The translations under genes and the position numbers were made by a program. Source: Bacillota bacterium (GTDB lineage Bacteria; Bacillota; Clostridia; Lachnospirales; Lachnospiraceae). From it: a stretch of 64,000 nt of DNA. Position 1 is the first letter of the stretch, and each line of letters opens with the position of its first letter. This document shows, piece after piece, positions 1 to 9,788 of the stretch. Below the pieces are notes generated by a model. It was not told where the DNA came from. It did not search any database and saw nothing but the letters and a program-made list of their open reading frames with translations. The DNA lies in the NCBI GenBank assembly GCA_023439125.1, contig JAEXOU010000022.1, positions 170,336 through 234,335 of the forward strand. Direction: 5' to 3'.

Positions 1-1737
1 ATAATGATCAAATGAAAACTTGTCATCACCAACATCATTCGAATCCAAGATGATTTGGTATAACTCATGACGAAGAAAAGCAATATCGTAAGAATGCATG
101 AATAGCTGTTCAATACTAGTTGTACATTTATCTGCAAAACCTTGAATGTTATCCAAAGCATCCGCAGTATCTAAATACTTATACTTCTCGTTATATGATA
201 ACACTTCTTCTGCCTTAACACCCCACGTCCAAGGTAAAAACCATTTACCAGTAAATCTACGAACCATCTGAAAGTGTGGGCGAGCTCCCTCTTTTTCTGG
301 AAGCTGAATGTCATCTCGCAAAAAGCTTCGCATATTTGCTAAAGTCAGAGAACGATCAGAATCAAGCTTATGAATCCATGCATCAAACAAAGCATCAATT
401 TTGGACATGATATCTTGACTCTTCTGGCTATAGGTATGCTTCTTCTCAGCTAAAGCAGCTAAATCCTCTGATTTTAATCGATTAATCATACCATCCACGA
501 CGCCCTTAATACGTGTAAGTTCAACCTTAATCTCCTGCTCTGCGTCAGTAACAAACTCATCTGCCTTGCCTTTTAACATCTCATCCTTTTGATCCATAAT
601 CGATTCTAACTCATCATGTAGACAATCAAAATTAGCAATTTCTTTTAAGATTTCATCGGTTAAATCACCACGAAGATTCAAATCATCATAGATTTTCTTT
701 TCACGATCGGTATAATCTTCCTTATCTTTCTTTAACATATTATGAATCATCGCTGATACAAATACTGGTTCAAAATTCTGGTTAATCAAGGCACTATTGG
801 TATAATGCAAACGTTTATAATTATTTAAAGTTCCAGTCGCAAAAGTTAATAATTTTTGCTTTAGTTGGTTGATTGCTTCCTGAATGGAATCACAGCTCCA
901 TATAAGATCTCGTAAACCATCATCAAAACGACTACAAACAAATACCATCTTTTTTACGCCCTTATTTGGTAATTGATTCATAAATAAATCAATATCTTCA
1001 TGATTCATAAAACTGCTTGCTTTACTTAAGAAGAAAACAACATCACATAGCTCCATAAAATCCTTCGTTTTTGCCGTTCTGGATTGGATAGGATCATCGA
1101 AACCAGGGGTATCAACAATTGTCATATCGATCAATTCTTCATTGTCAATGTAGATAACCGTAGATTTTACAAATGGTGTATACTTACCACTTTCACTTAC
1201 ATACTGTTTTAATTCTTCCATTAATTCTTCATAGCTACTATAATTAATGATTTGCTTTTCTTTGCTTACATAATCCTTAGGGTCAATCTCATTTTTTTCT
1301 ACTAGAGACATAATCTCTTTTGCAACTTGTGCTTGATTGGAATCAATATCTGAATTCACGTGTTGCATTAAGATTTCCCATTCATCCTCTGTATAGAATT
1401 CAATCTCCAAAGAATTTTGACTGCCATATTCAATCTTAGTTAAAGTTGCAGTTTTAGGTGTTACTGCATTCGGTAAAATATCCTTTCCATCAAATAGTAA
1501 CGTATTAATAAACGTTGATTTTCCTGCCTTCATTCTACCAATAACACCGATATTCAGTTTACGATCTTCGCTAAAGAAATTATCAGTTTTTAGAAGAAAA
1601 TTTCTTTTAATATTTCGTATGCTTTCAACACTAATTTTCTTAGAAAAAGGCTCAAGCTCCTCGCATATTACATCTACTTTATCAACAAAAGCATCAAATT
1701 CGCTCTTTTGCTTTGAAGTTTTTTGAAATATCTGCAT
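1..1737 (-). CDS. Dynamin-like large GTPase, C-terminus cut by window edge
   Basis: The reading frame is open from an ATG at 1737 to base 1 without a stop, so at least 579 residues are present and the C-terminus lies outside the window. A P-loop GRMKAGKST lies near residues 67-75 and a switch/G3 motif DTPGFDD near residue 210, the layout of bacterial dynamin-like proteins. The G4 position reads VCSRFDD rather than a classical TKxD. The part after residue 350 is rich in charged heptad-like sequence, as expected of the helical stalk. An AGGAGGT Shine-Dalgarno site precedes the ATG. It lies 11 bp downstream of a second dynamin-like gene on the same strand, so the two are probably cotranscribed. 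Bacterial dynamin pairs often act together in membrane remodelling; that role is inferred here. Confidence 0.85.
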   Translation of the reverse strand, partial: MQIFQKTSKQKSEFDAFVDKVDVICEELEPFSKKISVESIRNIKRNFLLKTDNFFSEDRKLNIGVIGRMKAGKSTFINTLLFDGKDILPNAVTPKTATLTKIEYGSQNSLEIEFYTEDEWEILMQHVNSDIDSNQAQVAKEIMSLVEKNEIDPKDYVSKEKQIINYSSYEELMEELKQYVSESGKYTPFVKSTVIYIDNEELIDMTIVDTPGFDDPIQSRTAKTKDFMELCDVVFFLSKASSFMNHEDIDLFMNQLPNKGVKKMVFVCSRFDDGLRDLIWSCDSIQEAINQLKQKLLTFATGTLNNYKRLHYTNSALINQNFEPVFVSAMIHNMLKKDKEDYTDREKKIYDDLNLRGDLTDEILKEIANFDCLHDELESIMDQKDEMLKGKADEFVTDAEQEIKVELTRIKGVVDGMINRLKSEDLAALAEKKHTYSQKSQDIMSKIDALFDAWIHKLDSDRSLTLANMRSFLRDDIQLPEKEGARPHFQMVRRFTGKWFLPWTWGVKAEEVLSYNEKYKYLDTADALDNIQGFADKCTTSIEQLFMHSYDIAFLRHELYQIILDSNDVGDDKFSFDHY

Positions 1738-1748
1738 TGTACAACCTC

Positions 1749-3380
1749 CTATAATAACTCAATATCAAGATAGTCTTTAATAATATCTAATTCTTTTTTC
1801 ATCTCAGATACTTCTTTCATCTTAATGGAAGTCTCTACTGACATTTCACTTTGTATGTCATCCAAGGATTTTTCTAATAACTTCTGTTGGCGTAAGACTT
1901 TCTGATTAATTTCCTGATTCATCGTTTTCACATAGGCACGAATTTTTTCTGCAGTAGTATCTGCAACTTTCAAACTCACTTTTTCAATTAATTCCGCAGC
2001 TAGTTTTTGTGCCTTGATTTCACGTTTCTTCTTACTATTGATGTTTACCATAAAATCTGCTGCTGTTCCAAGTGTTACTCCAATGATACCAACAATAGGA
2101 TTTAGAACAACTCCAAGAACTAAAAATCCAATAATTGGTGCTGCTTTTGCCACATTCTCATATTTTGCAGGAGCACATTCCGCAGCAATGCTATCAATTG
2201 AAATATCGATATCAGACAAATACCCAATATCAAATAACTCCTCCACAGATTTTAAATAGCTTGATAATTTTGGTTCAAACTCATCATTCAAGCTATCAAC
2301 AATCGCATTACGAATCAAAATACTAAGCTTATCATCCAAATCATAATTATTCATGATAGAAACTTCGATTACCTTACTAGACGCCTCCAATGAAGCCTTA
2401 ATCTGTTCTTGTAGTGTAGTAATGCAATCTTCTGTCTGCTTATTGAATTTCTCTTCTTCCTTCTTAATGCCATGAATTAAGTGATCAATTTTTTTTGTCA
2501 CATTTGCCTTTTCAAGCTCTAACTCAGAAGAAGTTAACTCTTTCTTCTCAATTCTTTCATTGAGATAAACTTCAACATATCTCGCATAACGTTTTAAGCT
2601 ACGGACAAATTTATTGTGGAATAAAATAACCGACTTTTCCTGAATCTCATAGAAAAACTTTTTGGCTTCTTCTACATTGATTTCTCCATAAGATTCTGCA
2701 ATCGCAATTTTTATTTCTTCTTTATCAAAAATCGTTTCCATTAAGCTAGTAAGCAATGTGCGACATTGTTCTATCTCATCCTCTGATAATCGACTGCTCT
2801 TTGTAATTACTACATAGATTGGTAAACCATATAATTTCAATTCTTTTAAAAAATCATAAATATTATTTTTAATTACTGGCTCATCTGATGATACAACCAA
2901 AATATATGCCATACTATTTGGTAAATAACGGTCAATTGCCTTATTATGTACTGCGATACTAGAATTAAATCCTGGTAAATCAATAATTTTTACCGATGGT
3001 ATCTTTGCTAAAAATTCATTATTATATTCTATACGGACACAATCTGTATCTGCATTCGTTAATTCATCTAGTGGGAGCTCATCCACACTGTGCTCAATCA
3101 CATGATCTTTATATATCTGATACACACGGTTTTCACCATAATAAATTTCCTTTGGTATTGCTGTTTCAGGTGTTACATCCACCGTCAACAAGTTCTTACC
3201 TATGATAGCGTTTAAAAGTGAACTTTTACCCGTACTAAAGTTACCTATGATTGGAGATGTTACTTTAAAGTTATCTATGCTTTCTATAACCTCATCAATT
3301 CCTGTTACATCCAAATCATATTTTTCAGCTACCTGCTTTACCATTGAAAATTTACTCTTGATATCGTTATAATTTTCCAT
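1749..3380 (-). CDS. Dynamin-like large GTPase (upstream partner)
   Basis: A 543-residue protein. It carries the P-loop GNFSTGKSS near residue 46, G3 motif DLPGFNSS near residue 137, and G4-like ITKSS. Long coiled-coil stretches follow, with a hydrophobic double segment near residues 420-455 rich in Gly, Ile, Val and Leu that resembles the membrane-inserting paddle of bacterial dynamins. An in-frame GTG at 3389 is possible, but AGAGGT sits 7 nt before the ATG at 3380, so that start is preferred. The next gene, also dynamin-like, begins 11 bp after the stop. Two adjacent, divergent dynamin-like proteins recall the paired bacterial dynamins that form hetero-oligomers. Membrane fusion, fission or repair is the likely process, but no substrate can be named. 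Confidence 0.85.
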   Translation of the reverse strand: MENYNDIKSKFSMVKQVAEKYDLDVTGIDEVIESIDNFKVTSPIIGNFSTGKSSLLNAIIGKNLLTVDVTPETAIPKEIYYGENRVYQIYKDHVIEHSVDELPLDELTNADTDCVRIEYNNEFLAKIPSVKIIDLPGFNSSIAVHNKAIDRYLPNSMAYILVVSSDEPVIKNNIYDFLKELKLYGLPIYVVITKSSRLSEDEIEQCRTLLTSLMETIFDKEEIKIAIAESYGEINVEEAKKFFYEIQEKSVILFHNKFVRSLKRYARYVEVYLNERIEKKELTSSELELEKANVTKKIDHLIHGIKKEEEKFNKQTEDCITTLQEQIKASLEASSKVIEVSIMNNYDLDDKLSILIRNAIVDSLNDEFEPKLSSYLKSVEELFDIGYLSDIDISIDSIAAECAPAKYENVAKAAPIIGFLVLGVVLNPIVGIIGVTLGTAADFMVNINSKKKREIKAQKLAAELIEKVSLKVADTTAEKIRAYVKTMNQEINQKVLRQQKLLEKSLDDIQSEMSVETSIKMKEVSEMKKELDIIKDYLDIELL

Positions 3381-3592
3381 TAGCAACACCTCTCTAATAA
3401 TGCTTTTACTTACCTCTTCTATTATTACATAATTATGTTATTTATTCAAGTTAAAGGTAAAATTTTTGACAGAAATAGTCTTTTAATTTTGCTCTTGTAA
3501 AACATTATTATGTATTTTATTTTAAATAATGATGGTTTCGCCCAAATAAAAATTATAATCATAAATTATTTGTAATTTTTTAATGATTCTAC

Positions 3593-3621
3593 TTGATATT
3601 TTCCAGTATTTTGTATAGAAT
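3593..3621 (+). promoter_or_regulatory. Predicted sigma-A promoter for the gene at 3660
   Basis: TTGATA at 3593 and TAGAAT at 3616 are separated by 17 bp, and a strong ribosome site (AAGAAGGGG) follows before the ATG at 3660. The remaining bases between this promoter and the divergent dynamin gene are AT-rich and show no other feature. Confidence 0.5.
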
Positions 3622-3659
3622 GGAAGTAATAAAAAGATTTTCAAGAAGGGGTGTTAGGT

Positions 3660-4340
3660 ATGAATACTAGTTATGTACAATATCTCAATGTGGGATTTGG
3701 TATTATTAACAATACTAAAGTTGTAAGCAGCTGGAATTTAAATGATTGTATCGAAGAAGCTTTGTTTTTAAATGACCCAAATGCTGATATCCTTATTATT
3801 GGTTTCCGTTTCTACGATATTGACAATGAAACTAAGAATGTCGTAAAACGAGGCGGAATTAACTATTTACAAGGTGAAGTCTTTACATATCCAAAAGTTG
3901 ATAACGATATGATGGCTTTTTTACGTAGCACAAACAAGGAATATGAGCGTGGACAGAAATTAATCAAGATTTCCAAACCTAATACAATTATCTATCCATT
4001 CAATGATGATGATTGTATCTTGGATATTGAGCCATACTTGGCTTCCATTAAAGCAAAGAAGACAGAAGAAGAAATCAAGAATACGAACATTGCAATTGAA
4101 AATTACAAGCAAAATCTTGTTAACGTCATTCGCTCAATTGCAGATTGTATTGAAAACAATTCTTTCAATAAAATACCTACCGTTGATTCTCCATATAAAG
4201 AAGAAGAAAAATACCTTGATATCTTAAATGATGGTGGTAACTTCGCAAAACATATCGATTATCTTCGAAACGAACGATTACATATTATCACTTTGGAGAA
4301 GACTCTCAACGAATTAAAACAGAACCAAAGACGTTACTAA
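3660..4340 (+). CDS. Unrecognised cytoplasmic protein, 226 aa
   Basis: I do not recognise the family. The protein has no signal peptide and no membrane segment. The first half is mixed alpha/beta in appearance, with the hydrophobic strand ILIIGFRFYD near residue 50. The second half is charged and helical, rich in Lys, Glu, Asn and Ile, and probably partly coiled coil. An upstream in-frame GTG at 3651 would put the Shine-Dalgarno AAGGGG directly on the start codon, so the ATG at 3660 is preferred. It is divergent from the dynamin pair and is followed by its own terminator, so it is likely monocistronic. A functional link to the dynamins is possible from position only. Confidence 0.75.
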   Translation: MNTSYVQYLNVGFGIINNTKVVSSWNLNDCIEEALFLNDPNADILIIGFRFYDIDNETKNVVKRGGINYLQGEVFTYPKVDNDMMAFLRSTNKEYERGQKLIKISKPNTIIYPFNDDDCILDIEPYLASIKAKKTEEEIKNTNIAIENYKQNLVNVIRSIADCIENNSFNKIPTVDSPYKEEEKYLDILNDGGNFAKHIDYLRNERLHIITLEKTLNELKQNQRRY

Positions 4341-4355
4341 CTTTCCTATTACACT

Positions 4356-4388
4356 AAAAACGCTCAGAGAAATTACCTGAGCGTTTTT
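4356..4388 (+). terminator. Rho-independent terminator after the 3660-4340 gene
   Basis: A perfect 12-bp stem AAAAACGCTCAG / CTGAGCGTTTTT with a 9-nt loop ends in a T run. It begins 15 bp after the stop codon at 4340. Confidence 0.9.
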
Positions 4389-4417
4389 CTTCATTGTATC
4401 ATTACACATTCCCCCAC

Positions 4418-4461
4418 AACAAAGAGCTATGATTGAATATAAACAATCATAGCTCTTTGTT
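4418..4461 (-). terminator. Terminator ending the type IV pilus operon
   Basis: An 18-bp perfect inverted repeat (AACAAAGAGCTATGATTG and its complement, 8-nt loop) starts 1 bp beyond the TAA of the last pilus-operon gene. The T tract on the minus strand is short, so termination is inferred mainly from the stem and its position. Confidence 0.75.
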
Positions 4462-7400
4462 TTAATTGAGTTTAAATAATGACCTTCGCATTATAGTGAC
4501 CGTAACTGTACTTTCTATTCCCTCGGCGCTCTTTAAGTAGAATTTTATCTTCTCAAAATTTTTCATGTTGAACCTTCGTTTATCATATTCTATCCTATAT
4601 GGAACATCATGGGATACTTTCATATAGTTTGCATCAAGGTCGAAGTCATCACTTTCAGCTTCTGTTTTATCTAATTGATAAATCGGGAAAGTATCTAATG
4701 TTTCATTAACGACAACCCTGACTCCAATGTTATTACCTTCACTTAATCCACGTGCTTTTACGTTAAAGTATATCGGAAGTATATCTCCATCAGCAAATTC
4801 ATCAGCAACAGACTCAGGCATATCCTGAGTATCCGAATCAATATAGAGATAATACTCATCACCACTACCCTTAAAATCTGCATTGGTAACTTCAAGTGTT
4901 GGCGCTTGTGCTGAATTTTTGAAAGCTGCTATCATCGTATTAACAAAAAGTTTAACTTCATATTCACTTGAGCCAACAGTGGAATGTCCCACACCAGTAT
5001 AAGTTACATTACCACTATTATAGATATAATAATTATTTGCCGCATCCTTTGGAGAAGCACCATAAACACCTTCATCTCCGCCATCTGTTGCAGCATCTAG
5101 TGTATACCATACAACTAAATCTGGATCATTTAAATTCAATTGATAATATTGTGCGTGAGTTTTTGCTACATTAATCGAGCCATCTGGTATGTTATATGGA
5201 TATTTTGTTAACTGCCCATCATTAATCTTGACTGCTTTATCTGTTGGGCAATTACTGTCACTATAGTTAACACCCTTAAACACGGTACGAAGGGTTGCTC
5301 CATAAGCGTTATTATTATGATCTCTCATTCTCTTGATCGAATAATAGGTATAACCTTGATTTTCATTATATTCACCACCATATGGTTTTAAAGCCGTATC
5401 TAGTGAAGGATCCGGTATCTCTCCCTCTTTAAGATCTGTACATCCAAAGCGATCCATAGATAATGCCCTTCGCATATTTTTATTAAATCCATATCCATAC
5501 TGATCCTTATTTGAATCATTATTAAGTAAGGATGTTACATCATGAGTAAACATTACACTTTTTCCTTTTGAAATAAAATCTAACACATTGTCTAATGCTT
5601 TATGACTATTAGTAATGCCCTTATAATAATCAGAGAATCCAAAAATTAACATGTCATAATTATTTAGTTTGTCGGTGTCTGAATTATCTTTATCATATTC
5701 TGTACCACCTCTAGCGGGGTTATACCAGTCCTCGAAGTCGTCTGCTTCTATGGTTCTAATTTCCAATTCAAAATCTTTTAGATTCTCAGTATATTGCTTA
5801 AAAAGAGTGTTATGATTTATATCCCACTCCAAATCCCACGTATTTTTAAATTCATTCTTTGTTTCTTCACTTCTTTGTCTAACCTGTAATATCTTGATTT
5901 TCTGTCTATCTTCGGATGATGCTCTTACAGCACAAATACCAATTATTTCATCACGCTTTGTAGCATCATTTATATCGGTTATCACTAATTTCCATGCAGC
6001 AGAACCAACATAATCGTCTCCCAAATCCCATGTAAATACATGTTCAGAATTACCACCATTTACAGTTTTAGTTCCAAGATTTTCAGAAGCGACATACTTT
6101 CCATCGGAGTTTTTATCCACATAAAGTTTTACGGTATATCTCTTTGATTCATCAGAGCCATCGATTTTGTACCTAAATCTCATTTCACGATTATTTACTG
6201 TATCTGGAGTACCATTAATATAACTTGAATCTGGTGCAATTCCATTATTGTCTGCTCCAGCATAAGTTGGAGGTTGACTTATAATGTTTAATTTTGGTTG
6301 ATATACCCTTATATAAGTATATAAATTATTACTATCGTCTATATTGATATTAGATTCCTTAATAAAATTTGTTTTTCCATTCGTTCTGCCATTCTCAATA
6401 ACTTTGTATATATTCGAATATTTATCAATTTTACAATCAGATGCATTTTCTTCATAATCAGAATACATACTATCTGCTGCTACGACAGGATAATTTGCTG
6501 CTAAATATTCAATTAATGCCTTTCTCTTTATCTCTGTTATATCATTACCCGGTAAACGAACAGGATACTGTTGATAAAATTTTGGATCTTTATCTGCATT
6601 ATTTATATTTCTATAATATCCTTGACTTAAAACCTGCCAATTATCATTTACCACTTTCTGCACCCATATTTTTGCTGGATAATCACTATTAGTAAAATTT
6701 TCAGGCATTATTTCACTCTCATTTTGGGTTTCGACTTTATCACCTACATGAAGATATATTTTTCCATCTAAAGTATTATCATTATAATCCGTCGAATTAC
6801 CATTGGTATTCATCCCCATATATATCAATTGATATTTCGCGTTAATGTCTTCAATTTTACCTACGAATTCTGCAGTTGTTTGTTTATATAATTGAATAGT
6901 TCCAATGCACCTTGGAGCCCACATGCGCACACGAAATTCGGTTAGCTTAAATTGATTATATGGTTCGAGATCTAAAACATTCATATTTTTAACGATGTCA
7001 TCCGACGCAACTTCTAAATCAAGAATATAATTAATGGCTAGTCCTACTGTTTTCTCCCTTGACTTTAAATCTGCATAGTCATGCAAACACTTCGTATAAT
7101 CATTATCTGCCAGTAATGTATCATTTTTTAGATAATCAGCTATACTACTCGTCCCGATTGACAATATCTTACCATCTAGCTTTTCTTCTACCGACAGATT
7201 ATAATCAAGTCGATATGTATCTTTTATCTTAGTACTAGTCCAGTAACTTACATCTCCTATAGTTCCGTCCTCCTTACACATTAAAAATGTATATGGATTC
7301 CAATATGTTTTTTGATCTCCATCGCCAAGTCGAAATATACCAGACATACCAGACGAATCAACCAGTGGCTGACCAGTGCCTGAACCATCAATATCGCTCA

Positions 7401-8610
7401 AATATAGATTATAGAATGCGGTCGCGTCCATCATTTGTGTCATAAGATATAGTTTATATATGTTATGATTGTAACCAGTAGCGCTTGCATTACTATGAGA
7501 GGATCTTTCTCCATCAAACGTAATCTGCTTTGAACTAACGTTATTCTGACTATAATTATTTCTTAAATTATAGATATCACGATCCATTAATAATGCCGTC
7601 TTCTTAGTTGTACCTCCAACCGTTGACCCAACCACAACCTGTTGCATAATCTTCATAACTACTTTCCAGTTTAAATCATTCTCGCTAAGAAACTTATCTT
7701 GTCCAGCATCAGTCTCACCTGGAAATTTCTTATAGTTATTCCATAGATTACTTAATCCAGATAAATGTGATTTTGAATTAATATAAATAAGATCAGCCCG
7801 CTTAATCCAATTATCTTGCTGTTCAGGACTCAAATTATTTAAATCAGACGGAATTACTGTTTTTACGATTACATGATAATCTGGTATTCTATCGTCATCC
7901 AACCCTAATACCTTTGTCAAGAATAAATTTTTATTTTTATAAGTATAACGTGTACTTTCGTAATAATTTCCAATTCTAGTTGTGCATACCCTATGGCCTA
8001 TGTCTTGTGTCCCATGATCAGGTGATGTTGGATCAACTGTTGAATCCTCAACCCAAATATAGTTACCTGCTCCTGGATTGCTTATATACTTATATACTGG
8101 TTCTGCTGGATTCGTCACATCACAATACTGATCAAATTCACCTGTTCCATTAGCAACTCTAAGATAATAACCAGTAATTTCTATTGTATCATCTTCAATA
8201 TAAGGCCATTGTTCTTCTACATCACCTGGATCTTTTTGAAACTTTTTTATTACTTGAGGTGTAGCACTAACTTCAGCTGTACCAAAAGCCCCATCCCCAA
8301 GTTTTAAAATATCCGTTGACCCAGAAGCATACTCTAACTTCTTTATATCAACTGGTTCACAACCTGCAATTGTGTACCCAATCTCAGCATAAGATCTTTT
8401 AGGAACAATTTCAAGGATAACAAGAGGATTGGATTCCGTCCCTTTCTCCCCAGCCTCTGGTATCCCATCAAGAGTTTGAACTACACCATGTCGATTGGTA
8501 GCCGCACTAACCTCTTGTTCTTTTTCCAAATTCATATAGGGCATTAACATACAAGTCATGGAAAACGACAAAAATACACTCAATACTTTACGCCCAAAAC
8601 TTGATCTCAT
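4462..8610 (-). CDS. Large secreted DUF5057-type protein at the end of the pilus operon
   Basis: A 1382-residue protein with an N-terminal signal peptide: a positively charged start, hydrophobic core near residues 10-25, and a likely cleavage after VSAA near residue 37. The segment LVILEIVPKRSYAEIGY near residue 63 matches my memory of the start of the DUF5057 family, found in clostridial pilus loci. A second region near residues 900-1150 contains LNNYDMLIFGFSDYY and GKSVMFTHDV, reminiscent of a Rossmann-like or ThuA-like fold. The C-terminal third is beta-rich. No sortase motif or C-terminal membrane anchor is seen. AGGAGGT precedes the ATG. It follows the pseudopilin genes with only 14 bp between, so it is probably exported and works with the pilus, perhaps as a tip or surface component. 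Its function is not established. Confidence 0.8.
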   Translation of the reverse strand: MRSSFGRKVLSVFLSFSMTCMLMPYMNLEKEQEVSAATNRHGVVQTLDGIPEAGEKGTESNPLVILEIVPKRSYAEIGYTIAGCEPVDIKKLEYASGSTDILKLGDGAFGTAEVSATPQVIKKFQKDPGDVEEQWPYIEDDTIEITGYYLRVANGTGEFDQYCDVTNPAEPVYKYISNPGAGNYIWVEDSTVDPTSPDHGTQDIGHRVCTTRIGNYYESTRYTYKNKNLFLTKVLGLDDDRIPDYHVIVKTVIPSDLNNLSPEQQDNWIKRADLIYINSKSHLSGLSNLWNNYKKFPGETDAGQDKFLSENDLNWKVVMKIMQQVVVGSTVGGTTKKTALLMDRDIYNLRNNYSQNNVSSKQITFDGERSSHSNASATGYNHNIYKLYLMTQMMDATAFYNLYLSDIDGSGTGQPLVDSSGMSGIFRLGDGDQKTYWNPYTFLMCKEDGTIGDVSYWTSTKIKDTYRLDYNLSVEEKLDGKILSIGTSSIADYLKNDTLLADNDYTKCLHDYADLKSREKTVGLAINYILDLEVASDDIVKNMNVLDLEPYNQFKLTEFRVRMWAPRCIGTIQLYKQTTAEFVGKIEDINAKYQLIYMGMNTNGNSTDYNDNTLDGKIYLHVGDKVETQNESEIMPENFTNSDYPAKIWVQKVVNDNWQVLSQGYYRNINNADKDPKFYQQYPVRLPGNDITEIKRKALIEYLAANYPVVAADSMYSDYEENASDCKIDKYSNIYKVIENGRTNGKTNFIKESNINIDDSNNLYTYIRVYQPKLNIISQPPTYAGADNNGIAPDSSYINGTPDTVNNREMRFRYKIDGSDESKRYTVKLYVDKNSDGKYVASENLGTKTVNGGNSEHVFTWDLGDDYVGSAAWKLVITDINDATKRDEIIGICAVRASSEDRQKIKILQVRQRSEETKNEFKNTWDLEWDINHNTLFKQYTENLKDFELEIRTIEADDFEDWYNPARGGTEYDKDNSDTDKLNNYDMLIFGFSDYYKGITNSHKALDNVLDFISKGKSVMFTHDVTSLLNNDSNKDQYGYGFNKNMRRALSMDRFGCTDLKEGEIPDPSLDTALKPYGGEYNENQGYTYYSIKRMRDHNNNAYGATLRTVFKGVNYSDSNCPTDKAVKINDGQLTKYPYNIPDGSINVAKTHAQYYQLNLNDPDLVVWYTLDAATDGGDEGVYGASPKDAANNYYIYNSGNVTYTGVGHSTVGSSEYEVKLFVNTMIAAFKNSAQAPTLEVTNADFKGSGDEYYLYIDSDTQDMPESVADEFADGDILPIYFNVKARGLSEGNNIGVRVVVNETLDTFPIYQLDKTEAESDDFDLDANYMKVSHDVPYRIEYDKRRFNMKNFEKIKFYLKSAEGIESTVTVTIMRRSLFKLN

Positions 8611-8624
8611 TTTTCACACCTCCT

Positions 8625-9185
8625 CTAAATTGGAATAATTCGATTTCTTAGATGCACTTTACTCTGAAGTTTATACTCTGTATCACTAAATGACATATTA
8701 ATTGTTATTGTGACTGTAGTCTTATTCCCTAAACCATCGGACTCCGTTTGATCACATTCAAAGGAACTAATATTAATCCCTAAAAGATAATTTTCTAATC
8801 TGCTATCCATACTTGTTACTAGATTCGTAAACTCAGCATATGTAGCATCATCCGTTTCATTATCACCTGTAACTTGATATATGTAAATTTTACTATTCAC
8901 CGTATCATGCCAAATCAGTTCCTGTGGATAACGATTACTTTCATTACCATGATAAATCGTTAAGAGATGAAGGCCAGCATTATAATAAGCATTATTCGCC
9001 TCTAGAAGATGATTTGATATTGTATTCATAATAATCTGAGCATCGGATTGTAATGATAATTCAGTTTGTACACCCGTATAGTTCTCTGAACTACTCTGCA
9101 TCATATAACCGATACCTAGAGCAATAATACTTGACATTGCAATTGCCAATAACATCTCGACAAATGTAAATCCTCGATTCTTCAT
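8625..9185 (-). CDS. Minor pseudopilin, PilW/GspJ-like
   Basis: The 186-residue protein begins with a class III prepilin leader: a short basic leader ending RG, then FTFVEMLLAIAMSS with glutamate at mature position 5, followed by a hydrophobic helix. The remainder is a globular domain with SDAQIIMNTIS, typical of GspJ/PilW-type minor pilins. The ATG at 9185 is preferred because AGAGGGTG lies 6 nt upstream; an in-frame GTG at 9194 would lie inside that site. It would be processed by the prepilin peptidase encoded at 15738-16490 and join the pilus-initiation complex. The subtype is assigned by leader and length only. Confidence 0.85.
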   Translation of the reverse strand: MKNRGFTFVEMLLAIAMSSIIALGIGYMMQSSSENYTGVQTELSLQSDAQIIMNTISNHLLEANNAYYNAGLHLLTIYHGNESNRYPQELIWHDTVNSKIYIYQVTGDNETDDATYAEFTNLVTSMDSRLENYLLGINISSFECDQTESDGLGNKTTVTITINMSFSDTEYKLQSKVHLRNRIIPI

Positions 9186-9218
9186 TTTTATCACCCTCTA
9201 TAAGTTTCTATTCTTCCT

Positions 9219-9761
9219 TTATTCAATATAATGCTTACCAGTAAACTTTACAAACTTAATATCGTAACTCATATCCTTGTAGGTTACTCGAATACAATCA
9301 TATCCTGGACTATTACCATTAAGGAACGGATCAGTAGCATCTGCTAGTATTTCTCCAGTACTCCTTTTAAATTTTATTGTAAGATAACTTGTACTATTTA
9401 CTTCTTGGGTAATATTAGTAGGGTCCGCATAAACAATTCCTATGATTTCTATGTCATCATTGGATAGCAAAGTTCCACTCTCATCTAACTCCACATCATA
9501 AGGATCATCAGGATCATCATATTGCTGTTTTAGATAATAAGCTCCATTATACTGATATATATACAAATTAGGCTTATCTTTTTTTGTCATGGATAATAAC
9601 CTTACTTTATTCAACATCGAACTAATATCATTCACACAACCCTTAACATTAACACTTTTTATTAACTGGAGAGAATAAATAGCTGCTCCACTTAATATTG
9701 ATGCTATTGCTATGATTAAAATTAGTTCAATAAATGTAAATCCACGATTCTTTTCCTTCAT
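9219..9761 (-). CDS. Minor pseudopilin, GspH/FimT-like
   Basis: A 180-residue prepilin with the leader MKEKNRG followed by FTFIELILIIAIASIL; glutamate is at mature position 5. After the N-terminal helix comes DISSMLNKVRLLSMTKK, which resembles the segment following the helix in GspH/FimT minor pilins, and then a beta-rich domain. It lies 33 bp upstream of the PilW-like gene in the operon. It probably belongs to the priming complex of minor pilins at the pilus tip. Confidence 0.85.
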   Translation of the reverse strand: MKEKNRGFTFIELILIIAIASILSGAAIYSLQLIKSVNVKGCVNDISSMLNKVRLLSMTKKDKPNLYIYQYNGAYYLKQQYDDPDDPYDVELDESGTLLSNDDIEIIGIVYADPTNITQEVNSTSYLTIKFKRSTGEILADATDPFLNGNSPGYDCIRVTYKDMSYDIKFVKFTGKHYIE

Positions 9762-9788
9762 GAACAGCCTCCATTAGTTAATCTGATA

